A stretch of DNA of 45,870 nucleotides, from contig CACMHG010000014.1 of the NCBI GenBank assembly GCA_902613475.1, forward strand, positions 1-45,870. The letters run 5' to 3'. Both the position numbers and the translations under genes were made by a program. This document shows positions 28,177-36,700 of the stretch, piece after piece; the first letter of the stretch is position 1, and every line of letters begins with the position of its first letter. A model generated the notes under the pieces. It made no database searches. It was not told where the DNA came from and saw nothing but the letters and a program-made list of their open reading frames with translations. This DNA comes from K189A clade bacterium. GTDB taxonomy: Bacteria > Pseudomonadota > Gammaproteobacteria > Pseudomonadales > Azotimanducaceae.

Positions 28177-28456
28177 ACTTCCTCCGTGCCAAACAATCTA
28201 ATGGGTAACATTAGGTACGGCAACACTTTCTCTTCAGAGGGCATCGAAACGACGATAATGTGGTAGGAAGGCAGCGTGATCGCCCACGCAAGGACAGACT
28301 GTGGTCAAGCCAGCAAATTCCGTGTTGCGGGTGACTACTTCAGCAGTATCGTTTCATCACAAACCTATCTGCCACTTTGCAAACACAGACGTTCGCCCGA
28401 TAGGATGCATGCAGAAACAAAGCACTTCTTTATTCAAATTGCTCAAGGTCAATCCG

Positions 28457-28942
28457 ATGAAACTAAAATCTCTGTGGTTCATTTCTTCATTGCTTATCGG
28501 TGCTTTTGCTTTTTCTGACAAACATGGGAACCTGGGTAGTGGTGTTCTAAAACAGACTGCGGCAGGCAGTTTTTATAGCTCTCAAGAAACAATGGATCAG
28601 GGTTTTCCGTTCTCTGATGTTGTAGTTGTAAGTGGCGAGCTGGTTTTTCTCTCCGGTTTGGTAGGTACCGACCTTGAAGGGGAGTTAGTTGACGGTGGAT
28701 TAGTCCCCGAATCACACGCAATTTTCAGGCAGATGCAGAATCACCTAGACCAGATGGGCCTTGATTTGGATGACGTTGTTAAGTGTTTGGTCATGATCGA
28801 CAACATCGATGAGTGGGCTGATTTCAATAAAATCTATACCAGCTACTTTAAACCACCCTATCCCGCGAGAAGCGCGTTTGGGGCTGACGGTTTGGCATTG
28901 GGCGCAGCACTAGAATTGGAGTGCACGGCTGTGAAGCGCTGA
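28457..28942 (+). CDS. Exported RidA (YjgF/YER057c) family protein
   Basis: A 161-residue protein with a signal peptide (MKLKSLWFISSLLIGAFAFS) followed by a RidA/YjgF domain. The Arg of the RidA substrate site is present in PYPARSAFG, and the LSGLVGTD and CTAVKR blocks are clear. RidA enzymes hydrolyse reactive enamines or imines; an exported member is less usual. Cleavage after AFS would leave mature Asp-Lys-His, an X-X-His start. A frame from 28301 is longer, but AAGG upstream of 28457 and the signal peptide decide the start. Confidence 0.85.
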   Translation: MKLKSLWFISSLLIGAFAFSDKHGNLGSGVLKQTAAGSFYSSQETMDQGFPFSDVVVVSGELVFLSGLVGTDLEGELVDGGLVPESHAIFRQMQNHLDQMGLDLDDVVKCLVMIDNIDEWADFNKIYTSYFKPPYPARSAFGADGLALGAALELECTAVKR

Positions 28943-29159
28943 GCAGACAGATATCCGCAGTTCTCTTCACCTCGCACCCTATCAGCATGTCGCGCCTATC
29001 CCCGGCCTATGTCGAGAGTGGGTGGGGACCTGACTTTAGTTAAAACTTGTCAATCTGACGAAGTGACAACACAGAACTGATGCCTAAGCACCAATCAAGA
29101 AAAATCAGCGTTAGGTGCGGCGAGGCCAAAAACGAACCTTTTCGCTGCGCAAGAGAAAA

Positions 29160-29237
<78 letters not shown>

Positions 29238-29292
29238 ATTTTTTATTCGAATAAATTCAATAAGTTAACCGAATATTGCAGCAAAAGCTTAT

Positions 29293-29350
29293 TGCTCACT
29301 CTTGCTCACTTAGGCTATAAAATCACTTTTCTGCTCACTGGATGCTCACA
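29293..29350 (+). repeat. Putative integrase arm-type sites, left end
   Basis: Four direct copies of TGCTCAC(T/A) begin at 29293, 29303, 29332 and 29343, between the attachment site and the integrase start. Two similar copies lie near the right end. Multiple short direct repeats inside an element's ends are typical of arm-type binding sites of tyrosine integrases. Confidence 0.6.
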
Positions 29351-30699
29351 TGGATTCAGAAAACCTTGTCGCATTTAAGGCGCCAACAACCGCCTATCAT
29401 CGCTTGAGCGCGCAGATTGTAGCCAAATCACAGCCAAGACAAAAAGAATACTTTGTCAGAGATACCGAACTCCGTGGCTTTTTCTTGAGAGTCCGCCCAA
29501 GCGGGGTCAAAAGCTATGGCGTTCTTTCTAGGCTTGGCAGAAAAGGAAACAAGATTGAGCGCATCATTGGCAACGCAGCTGCCTATTCACCCAAGAAAGC
29601 GAGGGATTTAGCTAAGGAGTGGTTAGTCCAATTTGATCAAGGGATAGATCCAAAGGCCACAGACAGAGGCTCAATGAATCCTGTGCAGTTGCTAGAGCAG
29701 TACATCGCTAGCAAAAGCCTAAAGCCTAGGACGGAGAGGGACTACCGTTACAACTTTCAGCACTACCTGAAGCCGCTCAACTCACGGAAAATTCAAAATC
29801 TAACCACAGACGATATTGTGCGCTGGTATTCATCAGGCAAAACACACGCTACAGGCACGGAGAGGACATTTGTCGTGCTGAAGGCTGTCTTGGATCATGC
29901 CTTTGCTCTTGGATACATCTCAGAAAACCCTGCGCATAAGGCTGCGCTTCTGGTCAAAAGGAAAGTTAACCCTAGCAAGCAGCAGCATCTGAGTGAAATT
30001 TATGATGATCTCTCCAAATTTATGACTGCCTTTTTAAGCGCGCCTGTAAGCAATGTCATGCGGGATTGGATGGTTTTCTGCCTGACCACAGGGCTGCGCA
30101 AAAGAGAGTCCATGTCTGTAAAGTGGGAACAAGTTGATCTTGTGCAAAAGAGAGTCACCCTCCCAACCAACAAGTCCGACAGATTTCTCATAGTCCCTAT
30201 GGTTGGCCTGACTTACGACATGTTCCAATCAAGGTTCAATGCCGAAGACAAAGACCATGTCTACGTATTCACAAGCAAACCTGCCATCGCAATAAAAGAT
30301 GCCCGCAAAGCCCTTACAAAGGTGTGCAAAAGCGCAGGCATTGCCACGTATTCTCACCACGATTTCAGAAGATTATTTGCGAGCGTATGCCACGAACTGG
30401 ACACCTCAGAAACGGAGATAGGCAAACTTCTTAACCATGCGCCAAAGACAGTAACACCTATCTACATTAATCAGTCCCTCGAAAAAGCCCGCAAGAAATA
30501 CCAGCAGGTGGTTGATGCTTTAGATAGAAAAATACCCTTTGATGACCCAGACAGCGATAAACCAGAGTATTTATTGACGGCTACAAACCTGATGCGATCA
30601 GTCTTCTATGGAAAAGTGAATCCTGAACCTGATCCTCCAACTACCAAAGATGAATTGGAGGAGGAGCAATACAGAGAGAACGAATACTGGGAAGGTTAA
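29350..30699 (+). CDS. Tyrosine recombinase (phage/P4-type integrase)
   Basis: A 449-residue integrase with an N-terminal arm-binding domain (DTELRGFFLRVRPSGVKSYG), a SAM-like core-binding domain (RTERDYRYNFQHYLK) and a catalytic domain. The catalytic tetrad is visible: Arg in TTGLRKRESM, HxxR in HHDFRRLFAS, His in LLNHAPKTVT, and the nucleophile Tyr in TPIYINQS. It should excise and integrate the island at tRNA-Thr. The ATG is part of the last left arm-like repeat. The C-terminal 60 residues are acidic and extra. Confidence 0.95.
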   Translation: MDSENLVAFKAPTTAYHRLSAQIVAKSQPRQKEYFVRDTELRGFFLRVRPSGVKSYGVLSRLGRKGNKIERIIGNAAAYSPKKARDLAKEWLVQFDQGIDPKATDRGSMNPVQLLEQYIASKSLKPRTERDYRYNFQHYLKPLNSRKIQNLTTDDIVRWYSSGKTHATGTERTFVVLKAVLDHAFALGYISENPAHKAALLVKRKVNPSKQQHLSEIYDDLSKFMTAFLSAPVSNVMRDWMVFCLTTGLRKRESMSVKWEQVDLVQKRVTLPTNKSDRFLIVPMVGLTYDMFQSRFNAEDKDHVYVFTSKPAIAIKDARKALTKVCKSAGIATYSHHDFRRLFASVCHELDTSETEIGKLLNHAPKTVTPIYINQSLEKARKKYQQVVDALDRKIPFDDPDSDKPEYLLTATNLMRSVFYGKVNPEPDPPTTKDELEEEQYRENEYWEG

Positions 30700-30704
30700 G
30701 CCAC

Positions 30705-31158
30705 CTACTCAACCAACGTGATCCCACCAGGTATTGATGCGCCTGCCAACTTCCAACCCAGTTCCGTCATAGCGAGGGTGTAAAACACCTTTGAAGCACT
30801 CAACACAGAGTCATCTGCTCTGTGTCTGTTGAAATCTACCTGCATAACGGCTGAGTTGGGGCCCTCATACAACACCGTGGTCTTGAGTATTTTAGAATAT
30901 GCCCAACCAGAAGCTTTGATGACCTCATAGTCGAAGACTTTTACAGATGCATCTTGGATCACCCTTACCTTTCCATCGTTAATGAAAACTGCTGGGAAGG
31001 TGAAGCTCTGCTCTGGATTAGCCTCTAGTGTCGTTGAGTTGAACTTATCAAAGTAATCCTGAACAAAAGCTTCAACAGAAGATCCTTCATGGTGACCAGC
31101 TAAAGCAGGGCTTAAAGGAGCTATAAGAAGTTATAAATAAAAGGGGTTTTAATTTCAT
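30705..31158 (-). pseudogene. Frameshifted exported NTF2/SnoaL-like protein with GHHE start
   Basis: From 30705 upward the frame is open through 31100 or so and encodes an NTF2-like secreted protein. The predicted leader ends PLSPALA followed by GHHEGSSVEAFVQDYF. No start codon lies in that frame before a stop. The adjacent frame has ATG at 31158 encoding MKLKPLLFI. Removing one base in the ATAA near 31130 joins the two as a normal signal peptide, MKLKPLLFILLIAPLSPALA. So the gene is broken by one inserted base, or there is a read error. A 85-residue fragment starting at 30962 is all that stays intact from an ATG-like codon. Confidence 0.7.
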
Positions 31159-31170
31159 GTATTTTCCTAT

Positions 31171-31188
31171 TAAGGCTTTAAAGCCTTA
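31171..31188. repeat. 18-bp perfect palindrome
   Basis: TAAGGCTTTAAAGCCTTA lies just upstream of the broken exported protein and about 130 bases from the polymerase-like gene, in very AT-rich DNA. It could be an operator or a replication-related site; no function is shown. Confidence 0.5.
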
Positions 31189-31317
31189 TAAGTTATTGTT
31201 TTTATTATATAAATCAATATCTTAGATCTAATAATGATGATCATAACAGGTACTAAAAGGCTTATACCCCATAAGCTATAGAGAGCCTTACCAACCCCCA
31301 TATGAGCCAAAAGTTAC

Positions 31318-32559
31318 ATGCCCAGACTGAACCTGTTTTTGAATGCTGATGTTGCCCTAGATACTGAAAAGATCCTTTTCAATCAGTCTCTATTGGCACC
31401 TGAACCCAAGCTAGGAACCAAGGCGCAGCGTAAAGCCCTTCACTGCATTTTAAGCAACGTGGGCAAGTACAACTCTCAGCCATTGTTGTATAGCACTAGG
31501 AATCAGGCAAATCCTCCTGAGCAATACAACCCGCATGGATATGGTCATAAGCCATTAGTAGCTGTCATCAAGCAGCTTAGGAATAACGGGATGCTGAAAC
31601 TTGAAAGCGGCACACCGTGGTACACCAAGACGGAGCAAGGAGATTTCAAGGAACCTAAGCTCTCAGCTTTTGTACCAAATGAAAACCTCATAAAGCTTTG
31701 CGAGGAGCTTGGATACACAGAGGCATCTCATAAAGGAGCTACAGAGCATTTTATAGAACTTCGTAGCCTTAAAGATAAGCTGCTCCCCTTTGAACCAACA
31801 CCCTACTCCAGACACATTGAGCAACTGATGTCAGCGTACTGTGCCTACCTGAACCTTCAAGACATAAAGATTGATGGGGAGGATCTTGGATACATTCATC
31901 TGATCAGGAAGTACAAAGATTGGGATGGCTCTGGACGGCTCATTTATGGCGGAAGAACGCATAACCCATTCATGTCGTTCCCTAAGGCCAAGCGAAAGAA
32001 AATCACAATCAACGGCGAGTCCGTAGTTGCTGTGGACTACCCAGCGAGTCAGGCTAATGTACTTTACAAATACATGACTGGGGAGTTCCTTCACCCGGAG
32101 GATCCATACAAAGTAGACGGACTCCACAGAGATACAGTCAAACACTTAATGCAAATGATGCTCAATAACGGGTCTCGCAAAGGTGCATCAATGGCTGCTA
32201 AAGCAAATCGAACTTCACTGAAGAAAAGTGCTGCGCAAGCGTTTGAGTTGGACTTACAAAAGCATCGGGCCGTAGCCACCATGCTGAGGCTAGTTGAGGA
32301 ACGCAACGCCCCTATCGTTGAATGCTTCTACCAAGGGAAAGCGCGAGGACAGTACTACGCGTGGCTGGAGTCTAATTTGGTGTTTGAGGTAGCGAAGCAC
32401 TTGTCGGATCAAGGTGTCCCTGTGCTGACCGTGCATGATGAGTTTATAGTTCCCACGAGCATGGAAATTGCCGTGCTTGGGTGCAGATATTTCGTGCCAT
32501 TCAGCACTGCGCCCTACACTACGAGTGGTTTACGTGATTCGCAATCAAGCTCAAGGTAG
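31318..32559 (+). CDS. Winged-helix plus PolA-like palm protein of mobile elements
   Basis: A 413-residue protein. Residues about 40-105 read like a winged helix (HKPLVAVIKQLRNNGMLKL). The C-terminal half has motifs in the order and spirit of family A polymerases: motif A-like VAVDYPASQANVLY (Asp240), a motif B-like Arg/Lys helix (R271, K275), and motif C-like LTVHDEFIV (His373-Asp374-Glu375). I do not know an experimental name for this family; a role in element replication is inferred. The last 30 residues do not look native and overlap the gene on the other strand, so the C-terminus may be altered. No clear SD precedes the ATG. Confidence 0.6.
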   Translation: MPRLNLFLNADVALDTEKILFNQSLLAPEPKLGTKAQRKALHCILSNVGKYNSQPLLYSTRNQANPPEQYNPHGYGHKPLVAVIKQLRNNGMLKLESGTPWYTKTEQGDFKEPKLSAFVPNENLIKLCEELGYTEASHKGATEHFIELRSLKDKLLPFEPTPYSRHIEQLMSAYCAYLNLQDIKIDGEDLGYIHLIRKYKDWDGSGRLIYGGRTHNPFMSFPKAKRKKITINGESVVAVDYPASQANVLYKYMTGEFLHPEDPYKVDGLHRDTVKHLMQMMLNNGSRKGASMAAKANRTSLKKSAAQAFELDLQKHRAVATMLRLVEERNAPIVECFYQGKARGQYYAWLESNLVFEVAKHLSDQGVPVLTVHDEFIVPTSMEIAVLGCRYFVPFSTAPYTTSGLRDSQSSSR

Positions 32560-32758
32560 ACAGCACTACTGCTAGAAACAATACCGCCAATAGAATGGAA
32601 TTAGATGGCTGCTCAGCTTCACTAGCTCTATCCAAAACCATCAGTCCACCAAGACCAACGAACCCTGCGGTGGAAAAAGCTAAGAAATGCTTGCCTCTAA
32701 TCCAGCCTAGGATCACAAGTGCGATTACTAAAAGCGCCCAGATCTTCCAGAATCCCAT
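32519..32758 (-). CDS. Small membrane protein, unknown
   Basis: A 79-residue protein with three hydrophobic stretches (WKIWALLVIALVILGWI, FLAFSTAGFVGLGGLMVL, ILLAVLFLAVVLSTLSLI). The family is unknown. It follows the 54-residue membrane gene at 32792 with 33 bases between, both minus, and overlaps the 3' end of the polymerase-like gene by 41 bases. Confidence 0.5.
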   Translation of the reverse strand: MGFWKIWALLVIALVILGWIRGKHFLAFSTAGFVGLGGLMVLDRASEAEQPSNSILLAVLFLAVVLSTLSLIANHVNHS

Positions 32759-32791
32759 TCAAGATACTTAGCTAACGAAAGCTGTAGAGCT

Positions 32792-32956
32792 TCAGGACTC
32801 ACCATCCCCGGAAGCTTTCTTGGCCCTCAGGATCAAAGGCGGTAGGACAAAAAGCAATGGAAGGAAAAAGAACCCCGCTTTGCTACTGATTTTGAAAATC
32901 ATGTAGCAGCAATACAGCACCAAAACGGTGATCAATAGGTTTCTTAATAGGATCAT
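32792..32956 (-). CDS. 54-residue membrane peptide
   Basis: A short frame, MILLRNLLITVLVLYCCYM at the start then KAGFFFLPLLFVLPPLILR, ending in GDGES. It has two hydrophobic segments. A second, decayed copy of this region lies at 35404-35535. The codon-by-codon match of the two copies, with the stop-containing start only in one, supports this being a real gene. Confidence 0.5.
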   Translation of the reverse strand: MILLRNLLITVLVLYCCYMIFKISSKAGFFFLPLLFVLPPLILRAKKASGDGES

Positions 32957-32982
32957 TGGGAAACCCTACCAAAACACACTCT

Positions 32983-33030
32983 CCGACGCACGCAGAGGCC
33001 CGTAGAGGCGTTTTAAGGGCTGGGTAATTG
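32983..33030. repeat. S repeat, copy 1
   Basis: About 48 bp containing GACGCACGCAGAGGCCCGTA and then GGGCTGGGTAATTG. Related copies lie at 35561 and 36581. Together with the adjacent 54-residue gene it forms a duplicated block of about 215 bp. The sequence from here to the next gene at 33290 contains nothing else that I recognise. Confidence 0.7.
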
Positions 33031-33289
33031 TCCTTTGGAGTAGTTTTTCAGGCCTCACGCTGCTCATTTGAATCCTCTGAAAAAGCAGGAGCGAAGGGTC
33101 TTCGGGTGAGAAACGTGGCTCGCTTTCACCGCAGATTACGAAAGCCGGTTCGGTAATACATTTTCTTCTAAATAGTCAAAATCCTGTAACTAGGGGAGTG
33201 GTAGCGTCTCAACCGGAGGGAAGTAGGTTCGTTTCCGCCCGCGGAAGCGCCTAAGCCATAAATAATCAAAAGTTTGAGGAAATAAAAAG

Positions 33290-33934
33290 ATGAAGATAGT
33301 TTCAAACATCATGCATCCAACACCAACCGCAGCGAATAGTGGCTTGGAAGCAGCAATGAAATCGACCGAATACTGGAATAGCAAATGCTCAATACCGCAA
33401 ACCCTGTATAGAGTAATTGCAGGGATGCCATTGGGCACCATGGCGAACTCAATGAGAGCCGACGACTGGGCGTCTCTGAGTGACGCAGTAGTACCTATGT
33501 ATACCGACGAACAAAACATCAGGCATCAGGAGGAAATCGGTAAATATCTCTCATCGGCCCCTGAGTCCTCAATCGCAGAGGTGGTGCATATGGCAGGCCA
33601 ACGCCCCAGCGCGCCGACTGACATCATCTCGCAAACAGGTGCTAGGGCAATGGATGCTTTAGGTGCGGCGGCGTGGATGACAGATATGGCAAATTACGTG
33701 AACCATGTAACAGGGCATCCAAATGTGGTAATTCAAGTGGGATACGGCGTGCCCAATAGCACAGTCAAACCCGGTTCTATAGCGATCGTTACTTATCAAG
33801 ACTCAACTGCAGAACATGACGAGGCGACCGCCAAATTACGAAGCGATGATGGCTATCTAAGAAGAATGGCCAGTGCGAACGACTATTTCGACATGAGTTC
33901 GTTTTTCAATATATTGATGCGCAAGCTGATCTGA
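33290..33934 (+). CDS. Hypothetical cargo protein, unknown
   Basis: A 214-residue protein of no recognised family and no signal peptide or membrane segment. The part from 125 to 175 (MANYVNHVTGHPNVVIQVGY) has alternating strand/helix character that could be a ferredoxin-like barrel, but this is weak. GAGGA at 33276-33280 precedes the ATG by nine bases. Confidence 0.65.
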   Translation: MKIVSNIMHPTPTAANSGLEAAMKSTEYWNSKCSIPQTLYRVIAGMPLGTMANSMRADDWASLSDAVVPMYTDEQNIRHQEEIGKYLSSAPESSIAEVVHMAGQRPSAPTDIISQTGARAMDALGAAAWMTDMANYVNHVTGHPNVVIQVGYGVPNSTVKPGSIAIVTYQDSTAEHDEATAKLRSDDGYLRRMASANDYFDMSSFFNILMRKLI

Positions 33935-33953
33935 GGAGGATCGCAAGGCGGGT

Positions 33954-33973
33954 GCCCCGTTTTTAAACGGGGC
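33954..33973. terminator. Hairpin after hypothetical cargo gene
   Basis: GCCCCGTTT TT AAACGGGGC is a 20-base perfect stem-loop 20 bases after the stop at 33934. There is no T-run after it on the plus strand, so it may be a transcript-stabilising hairpin or a weak terminator. Confidence 0.5.
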
Positions 33974-34027
33974 TACAGCCCAAATCTGGAAATAAGCTTC
34001 AACGGGTTTTTTGGGTAACTGAAATTG

Positions 34028-34423
34028 TCACGCCTCTGAATCCGGATTCCAGCGCACTAGATTTTTACTCTTTGACCCGTTCTTTGGGAGAAGTTTTCTG
34101 CTTTTCTCCTCTTTCCAATCCACCAACCATTGCTCGCCATCTCTTTCAGCGTCAATAAACACTGCGTTGGTCACCAAAATCGGAATCAAGATAGACAAAT
34201 GGACTACTATGCTCGTGACCATATCGTATCCTAACCACCCTAGGTGGTAGGTTGCGATGAAACCAAATGCGGCACTCCACATAGTGAAGAGTACTATCAT
34301 AAAGTAGCCTTGCAGGCTTGGATCTGCCACGTGCCTGAGGGGGTTATATTTTACATCCATCACCCGCCTCCAAACATACACTGTGTCTATTATCAGTGCC
34401 TTTAACGTAAATGACCTGTTCAT
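34028..34423 (-). CDS. Two-helix membrane protein, unknown
   Basis: A 131-residue protein with two membrane segments (YFMIVLFTMWSAAFGFIATY and SIVVHLSILIPILVTNAVFI) and a basic C-terminus. No family is recognised. The ATG at 34423 is chosen because AGGGA lies upstream; the frame could start at a TTG six bases earlier. Confidence 0.6.
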   Translation of the reverse strand: MNRSFTLKALIIDTVYVWRRVMDVKYNPLRHVADPSLQGYFMIVLFTMWSAAFGFIATYHLGWLGYDMVTSIVVHLSILIPILVTNAVFIDAERDGEQWLVDWKEEKSRKLLPKNGSKSKNLVRWNPDSEA

Positions 34424-34554
34424 AACCAATCCCTACTATTTTTTGTGAAGATAAATCTTCGAAGTTAATGTTTTCGTGCAGGTAACGACTGCGACGCGTT
34501 AACGCCCCAAAAGATTGCTCAAATGGGGCTGAGAACATTAGCCGCCAAAGCTGT

Positions 34555-35061
34555 TTATTCGGGCAGAATAACTGTGTCTATTAAGTGCACCACGCCGTTT
34601 CCAGCCATTAAATCGGTAGCAATGACGGTAGCCCCTCCAATGGTCACCTTACCGTAGGACACTTTTACGGCGTATGTTCCGTTGAGTGTCTCCACTTCGT
34701 CTAGCGTTACGACGGCTTCTGCCTTGGCTTTGCCAGCTATGACGTGCGCCTTGAGTACTCCCGCCAGAGCCTCTGGGTCGGCTAACAAGCCCTCTAAAGC
34801 ACCCTCAGGCAGTTTCGCAAATGCCTCATTAGTAGGAGCTAAAACGGTGAAAGGCCCAGCCCCCGATAAAACGTCAACCAATCCTGCCGCCTTTACTGCA
34901 GTCACAAGGGTAGATGTTGCATCGGAGCCTACTGCCAACTCCACCACGGTTTTAGGCTTCATCTCGCCCTCCTCGTGATGGCCAGCATGAGCGAGATTAT
35001 TAAAAGTTAGGGCGCTGAAGAACGCCAAAAGCGTGGAAAGCGCCAGAAACATTTTTTGCAT
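34555..35061 (-). CDS. Exported fasciclin (FAS1) domain protein with GHHE start
   Basis: A 168-residue secreted protein. A signal peptide (MQKMFLALSTLLAFFSALTF, ending LAHA) is followed by GHHEEGEMKPKTV and one FAS1 domain. The FAS1 core is plain: LVTAVKAAGLVDVL, GPFTVLAPTNEAFAKLP, LKAHVIAGK and the final GNGVVHLIDTVILP. FAS1 domains mediate adhesion or surface interactions. GGAG precedes the ATG by seven bases. The GHHEEGE start is shared with the SnoaL-like protein at 38731 through different codons. Confidence 0.93.
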   Translation of the reverse strand: MQKMFLALSTLLAFFSALTFNNLAHAGHHEEGEMKPKTVVELAVGSDATSTLVTAVKAAGLVDVLSGAGPFTVLAPTNEAFAKLPEGALEGLLADPEALAGVLKAHVIAGKAKAEAVVTLDEVETLNGTYAVKVSYGKVTIGGATVIATDLMAGNGVVHLIDTVILPE

Positions 35062-35248
35062 GATCGAACTCCAATTAATGAGCGTCTATCAAGCAGTCGA
35101 GCAGATGAAAGTTTCGTTGGGTATTAGTGTGCTGATGATCAATGTGACGATCCGAACTGAGACTTCTTTGCGACCTTCCAGTGCAAGCGTTCGATCGTTG
35201 CAAACCCAGCGATCTAAAGCTGCTGAGGTCTCGACCGACAATAGCTCT

Positions 35249-35314
35249 GCCCTAGGGACGAATACGTTCGATCATCTTCCACGTTACTTCGCAGCGAACC
35301 AAAGTCCCTAGGGC
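35249..35314. repeat. 11-bp inverted repeat with 44-base spacer
   Basis: GCCCTAGGGAC at 35249-35259 and its exact reverse complement at 35304-35314. It lies in a gene-free stretch (35062-35400) between the fasciclin gene and the decayed small gene. I see no coding region in this stretch. Confidence 0.6.
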
Positions 35315-35403
35315 CGTCTTCGGAACGAATACTGCCGTAGCACTCTAACCGGCCTGAAGGATGAGATGCGTTCCTGTCTATTATTCTTGCCCGCCTTACT
35401 GCT

Positions 35404-35535
35404 TTAAGAAATCAAAGGCGGCCGGACAAGAAGAAGTGGTATGAAAAAGAACCCTGCTTTGATACTGAGATTGAAAATAACGTAGCAGCGGCACAGAACG
35501 ACAGCGGTGATCAACAGGTTTCTCTAAACGGTCAG
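35404..35535 (-). pseudogene. Decayed copy of the 54-residue membrane peptide gene
   Basis: The sequence aligns codon by codon with the gene at 32792-32956. The start codon has become CTG and the fourth codon TAG. The rest reads RNLLITAVVL and KAGFFFIPLLLV before an early stop. It is flanked by S repeat copy 2, so the block was duplicated as a unit. Confidence 0.7.
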
Positions 35536-35560
35536 GGGAGACCCTGCAAAAACACCCTCT

Positions 35561-35608
35561 CAGACGCACACACAGGCCCGTAGAGACGTTTTAAAGGCTG
35601 GGTAATAA
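35561..35608. repeat. S repeat, copy 2
   Basis: Contains AGACGCACACACAGGCCCGT and GGCTGGGTAATAAG, clearly related to copies at 32983 and 36581. It lies about 150 bases upstream of the GST-like gene. Confidence 0.75.
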
Positions 35609-35761
35609 GGAGGCAATGGGTGAAATTATAACCCTCAGAATGCTTCAAAGAAGCCGCGCTGAGCCTAGCCTGTTTTTGAAGGTTTGTCAAGATTTCAGGA
35701 CTACTTGCAGCAAACTCATTTTTTCGAGACATTCTCTGCTCTTAACAAAAACAAAAAACAC

Positions 35762-36493
35762 ATGCTCACACTTTACGGATTGCCCAGCTGCGCAGGTTTA
35801 AGGTCGCCAAGCCCTTGGGTTATGAAAGTCGAACTTGCATTACGTTACTTCGGGTTAAATTATTCGCTCGTACAACCTCAAATTGTGCGTGCCGTCTTTG
35901 CATCGCCGTCAAGAAAAGTTCCTCACCTTCTTATTGATAGTGAACCCTTCGTCGAATCCGAGCGGATTTTAATGGTTCTTGAAAGGTATGCGGCCCCTCT
36001 TACCTTTCCTCATCCTGATGACGAAGACAAAGTCAGTGGTATTGCTCTTGTCAGGCTCGTTGAAGATCATCTGTACCATATTATTTGTAAATCAAAGCAT
36101 GCGGATCCAGATACAACTAAAATAATGTGGGCAGAGATGTTTCCTTACCCATGGTTTCCTGCGGGGTTATGGACGAAGCTAATGCAACGGCTGATGTGGA
36201 AACGTCGACTGGCAAACACCTCAATAGGCGGCCTTACCGACGATGAAGTCCGCGAGGAGGCGCAAAAAGACATCCAAACGTTAGTGGCGCAACTCTCTAA
36301 AACCAACTTTATTGCGTCTGACAGTCTTACGATGTATGACTTCACCGTAGCTGCACATATAGCCTCCATTCTGTATTGGAGCATAGACAACTGGTTGGCA
36401 CCGCTATTCAGGGAGCATCAGGTCTTCTATCACTACTTGGATAGGGTCTCTGGCGCTGTTGGAGGCTTTGATTACAAACTTCCGAGATCGTAA
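35762..36493 (+). CDS. Glutathione S-transferase-like protein (metaxin/FAXC-type)
   Basis: A 243-residue GST-fold protein. The N-terminal thioredoxin-like half starts MLTLYGLPSCAGLRSPSPWV and has VPHLLIDSEPFVESERILM, the usual GST cis-Pro and substrate strand region. The C-terminal half is helical with NTSIGGLTDDEV, reminiscent of metaxin/FAXC proteins, and an N-capping SLTMYDFTVAAHIAS. No SD is apparent before the ATG; a frame from 35684 extends further but its leader is not GST-like. An R repeat follows eight bases after the stop. Confidence 0.82.
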   Translation: MLTLYGLPSCAGLRSPSPWVMKVELALRYFGLNYSLVQPQIVRAVFASPSRKVPHLLIDSEPFVESERILMVLERYAAPLTFPHPDDEDKVSGIALVRLVEDHLYHIICKSKHADPDTTKIMWAEMFPYPWFPAGLWTKLMQRLMWKRRLANTSIGGLTDDEVREEAQKDIQTLVAQLSKTNFIASDSLTMYDFTVAAHIASILYWSIDNWLAPLFREHQVFYHYLDRVSGAVGGFDYKLPRS

Positions 36494-36500
36494 AAGGTGA

Positions 36501-36571
36501 TTACAACCCCCAAACCCCTCAAAACATCCGCCCATGCCTATATCTAGGTAGCTAGGGGGTGCAGCCACCTG
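36501..36571 (+). repeat. R repeat, copy a
   Basis: A 71-bp element beginning TTACAACCCCCAAACCCCTC, with the core GCCCATGCCTATATCTAGG and ending GGTGCAGCCACC. It starts 8 bases after the GST-like stop and is followed at once by S copy 3. Close relatives lie at 37086, 38610, 39239 and 40852. Confidence 0.9.
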
Positions 36572-36580
36572 TCCCACCCC

Positions 36581-36628
36581 TTAGACGCATACGGGGCCCG
36601 TCGACGAAGTCTTGACTGGGTGTTTGTC
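36581..36628. repeat. S repeat, copy 3
   Basis: TTAGACGCATACGGGGCCCG then TTGACTGGGTGTTTG; a more diverged S copy fused to the end of R copy a, 70 bases upstream of the first MotA-like gene. Confidence 0.55.
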
Positions 36629-36700
36629 ATGGACCTCAATGACGTTTGACTACAGATCTGACATCAAGTCTCAAACAAATAAAAAAACTAGGAAATTAAT

